A stretch of 6,317 bases of DNA. Origin: Paracoccaceae bacterium (GTDB taxonomy: Bacteria > Pseudomonadota > Alphaproteobacteria > Rhodobacterales > Rhodobacteraceae). Positions 4,295 to 6,317 of this stretch are shown here, piece after piece; within the stretch, counting starts at the first letter, position 1, and each line of letters begins with the position of its first letter. Below the pieces are notes generated by a model. It saw only the letters and a program-made list of their open reading frames with translations. It searched no databases and had not been told where the DNA came from. The stretch is taken from positions 1-6,317 of the forward strand of contig JALSRF010000498.1 of assembly GCA_026984895.1 (NCBI GenBank). Reading direction: 5' to 3'. The translations under genes and the position numbers were made by a program.

Positions 4295-6317
4295 TCAGGC
4301 CGCCCGGGCCGAATTCTCGCAGAACCGCCCGTAGAAGCTTTCGCCCTTTTCGGCCAGTTCGCGCAACAGCGCAGGGGCGGCGAAGCGTGCGCCATGGGCC
4401 TTTTCCAACCCGTCGCAGATCTCCACCGCCTTGCCGGCGCCGATCATGTCGAGCCAGGAAAACGGCCCGCCCGACCATGGCGCAAACCCCCAGCCCAGGA
4501 TGGCACCCACGTCGCCCTCGCGGATGTCCTCCAGCACGCCGTCCTCGAAGGCGCGCACCGCCTCCAGAACCTGGGCCATCAGCAGCCGGTGCTGCACCTC
4601 GTGCACGTCGGGCTGGGTGTCGGCGGGCGGGTATTTCTCCGCCAGGCCGTCCCACAGCCCAAGGCGCTTGCCCTTGTCGTCGTAGCTGTAGAACCCGGCC
4701 TTCGCCTTGCGCCCCAGCCGGCCCTCGTCGGCCATCCAGAACAGCACTTCGTCCACCGCGTCGTCGGGGTAGGCGTCGCCCATCGCCGCCTTGGTGGCCC
4801 TGGCGATCTTCACCCCGAGGTCGATCGAGGTTTCATCCACCAGTTGCAGCGGGCCAAGCGGCATGCCCACCAGCCGCGCGCCGTTTTCGACCAGCGGCGG
4901 CACCACGCCCTCTTTCACCATGCGGATGCCTTCGTTGATGTAGGGGATGATGCAGCGGTTGGCGAAGAAGAAACGCGCGTCATTGACCACGATCGGCGTC
5001 TTGCGGATCTGGCGCACGTAATCCAGCGCCTTGGCCACCGCCCGATCACCGGTTTGTTTCCCCTTGATGATCTCCACCAGCAGCATCTTTTCGACCGGCG
5101 AAAAGAAGTGGATGCCGATGAACTGTTCGGGCCGCTTGCTGGCCCTGGCCAGGTCGCTGATCGGCAGGGTCGAGGTGTTGGTGGCGAAGATGCAGTCCTC
5201 GCCCACCACCTCTTCGACCTTCGCCGTCACCTCGGCCTTGATCTTCGGGTCTTCGAACACGGCTTCGATGATCAGGTCGCAGCCCTTCAGCGCCGCGTAA
5301 TCGGTGGTGGGGGTGATCAGCCCCAGCATCTTTTCCTTCTTCTCGGGCGTTGCCTTGCCGCGCTTGATGCCCTTGTCCATGTAGGTTTCGCTGTAGGCCT
5401 TGCCGCGTTCGGCGGCGGCCTGGTCCTGGTCGATCAGCACCACCTCGATGCCCGCCATGGCCGAAACCAGCGCGATGCCCGCGCCCATCATGCCGGCACC
5501 CATCACGCCAAGCTTTTTCACCTGTTGCGGCGGCACGTCCTTCGGGCGCACCGCGCCCTTTTCCAGCGCGCCCTTGTTGATGAAGAGCGAGCGGATCATC
5601 GCGCTTGACGAGGGGTTCATCAGCACGTTGGTGAACCAGCGCGCCTCGATCCTGAGCGCGGTGTCAAAGGGCACCAGCGCGCCCTCGTATACCGCCGAGA
5701 GCAGCGCCTTGGCGGCGGGGTAAACCCCCTGGGTCTGCTGGTTCACCATGGCCGAGGCGCCGACGAAAGTCATGTAGCCCGCCGGGTGATAGGGCGCGCC
5801 GCCGGGCATCTTGTAGCCCTTGGCGTCCCAGGGTTTCACCAGGTCGCTGTCCTTGGCTTCCAGCACCCAGGCCTTTGCACGCCCAAGCAATTCATCGGCC
5901 GGCACCACCTCGTCCACCAGTCCGGCGGCCTTCGCGCCCTTCGGGTCCACCAGCTTGCCCTGCAACAGGAACGGCGAGGCCGCCATCGCCCCCATCATCC
6001 GCACCAGCCGCGTGGTGCCGCCGGCGCCGGGGAAGATGCCGACCTTGATTTCCGGCAGGCCGATCCTGGCCCTGGGGTTGTCGGCGACAAGGCGGCGGTG
6101 GCAGGCCAGCGGGATTTCCAGCCCGATGCCCAGCCCGGTGCCCGGCAGCGCCGCGGCAATCGGTTTGCCGCCTTTCCCGGTTTTTGCATCAATCCCGGCC
6201 AGCTCGATCTTGCGCAGGATGTGGTGGATCTTCATGACCCCCTCGAACAACCCGCGCGCCGGATCGTCACCGGCATTTTCGCGCATCTTCGCGATCACGT
6301 TCAGGTCCATCCCGCCG
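4295..6317 (-). CDS. fadJ: Fatty acid oxidation complex alpha subunit: enoyl-CoA hydratase / 3-hydroxyacyl-CoA dehydrogenase (5' end outside window)
   Basis: This fused enzyme hydrates enoyl-CoA and oxidises the resulting 3-hydroxyacyl-CoA with NAD+, the two middle steps of beta-oxidation, normally in complex with a thiolase. Numbering here starts at the Met whose codon is 6308-6310. The crotonase domain (about 1-190) has both catalytic glutamates, in GLGIGLE (E65) and IGLPE (E87), and the oxyanion region GIFPGAGGT. After a linker, the dehydrogenase begins at KKLGVMGAGMMGAG with the NAD loop GAGMMG (271-276). The catalytic pair His401 (GIHFFSPVEK) and Glu413 is intact at the usual 12-residue spacing, with Asn378 and Asn443 also present. 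Two C-terminal dehydrogenase domains follow to residue 671. The frame stays open to the window edge and reads GG before this Met, which fits an internal (A)GGMDLN segment of the hydratase domain; I estimate 60-65 residues are missing. No thiolase is visible. FadB is an equally possible name. Confidence 0.93.
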   Translation of the reverse strand, partial: GGMDLNVIAKMRENAGDDPARGLFEGVMKIHHILRKIELAGIDAKTGKGGKPIAAALPGTGLGIGLEIPLACHRRLVADNPRARIGLPEIKVGIFPGAGGTTRLVRMMGAMAASPFLLQGKLVDPKGAKAAGLVDEVVPADELLGRAKAWVLEAKDSDLVKPWDAKGYKMPGGAPYHPAGYMTFVGASAMVNQQTQGVYPAAKALLSAVYEGALVPFDTALRIEARWFTNVLMNPSSSAMIRSLFINKGALEKGAVRPKDVPPQQVKKLGVMGAGMMGAGIALVSAMAGIEVVLIDQDQAAAERGKAYSETYMDKGIKRGKATPEKKEKMLGLITPTTDYAALKGCDLIIEAVFEDPKIKAEVTAKVEEVVGEDCIFATNTSTLPISDLARASKRPEQFIGIHFFSPVEKMLLVEIIKGKQTGDRAVAKALDYVRQIRKTPIVVNDARFFFANRCIIPYINEGIRMVKEGVVPPLVENGARLVGMPLGPLQLVDETSIDLGVKIARATKAAMGDAYPDDAVDEVLFWMADEGRLGRKAKAGFYSYDDKGKRLGLWDGLAEKYPPADTQPDVHEVQHRLLMAQVLEAVRAFEDGVLEDIREGDVGAILGWGFAPWSGGPFSWLDMIGAGKAVEICDGLEKAHGARFAAPALLRELAEKGESFYGRFCENSARAA

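Noticed and set aside
3145..4395. Minus-strand frame of about 415 codons spanning the sulfotransferase and part of the acyl-CoA synthetase
   Set aside because: It is out of frame with the synthetase and antisense to a motif-confirmed sulfotransferase, and crosses their intergenic region.
4394..5608. Open plus-strand frame of about 400 codons opposite the FadJ-like gene
   Set aside because: Antisense shadow of an intact conserved enzyme; His-, Asp- and Val-rich composition is what reversed high-GC codons give, and it has no ribosome site or domain.

Overview
The window looks like a piece of an alphaproteobacterial chromosome, most likely from Rhodobacteraceae (the Rhodobacter/Paracoccus/Roseobacter group). 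The reasons are high GC in all genes (roughly two thirds, judged by eye), the family flavour of all five proteins, and a gene-end motif on the minus strand (hairpin CCTCCGGCGGAGG, then TATTT, then AAGAAGAAG) that resembles intergenic strings I remember from that family. No database comparison was made.

Layout from left to right: (i) a small secreted or periplasmic protein on the plus strand (31..525) whose end runs into a four-copy 11-bp tandem repeat; (ii) a convergent minus-strand gene (681..1697) for a one-pass membrane protein that looks like an M48 peptidase relative without the zinc-binding HExxH; (iii) a 129-bp gap with two short tandem duplications; (iv) a complete minus-strand AMP-forming acyl-CoA synthetase (1827..3458); (v) a 106-bp divergent intergenic region with candidate promoter elements; (vi) a plus-strand family 2 type sulfotransferase (3565..4212); (vii) an 82-bp convergent gap with two hairpins; (viii) a minus-strand trifunctional-type fatty acid oxidation alpha subunit (enoyl-CoA hydratase / 3-hydroxyacyl-CoA dehydrogenase, FadJ/FadB-like), which runs off the right edge and lacks its N-terminus here.

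Functionally, the acyl-CoA synthetase and the hydratase/dehydrogenase could act in one route: activation of a carboxylic acid to its CoA thioester, then the middle two steps of beta-oxidation. They lie on the same strand but are separated by the oppositely oriented sulfotransferase, so they are not one operon. The sulfotransferase and the two left-hand envelope-type proteins have no evident metabolic link to them.

I see no RNA gene, insertion sequence, CRISPR array, phage gene or defence system. This is mostly ordinary chromosomal content. The points that deserve a second look are the probable pseudo-peptidase, the SPOR-less envelope protein, the cluster of short tandem duplications at gene boundaries, and the gene-end hairpin motif.
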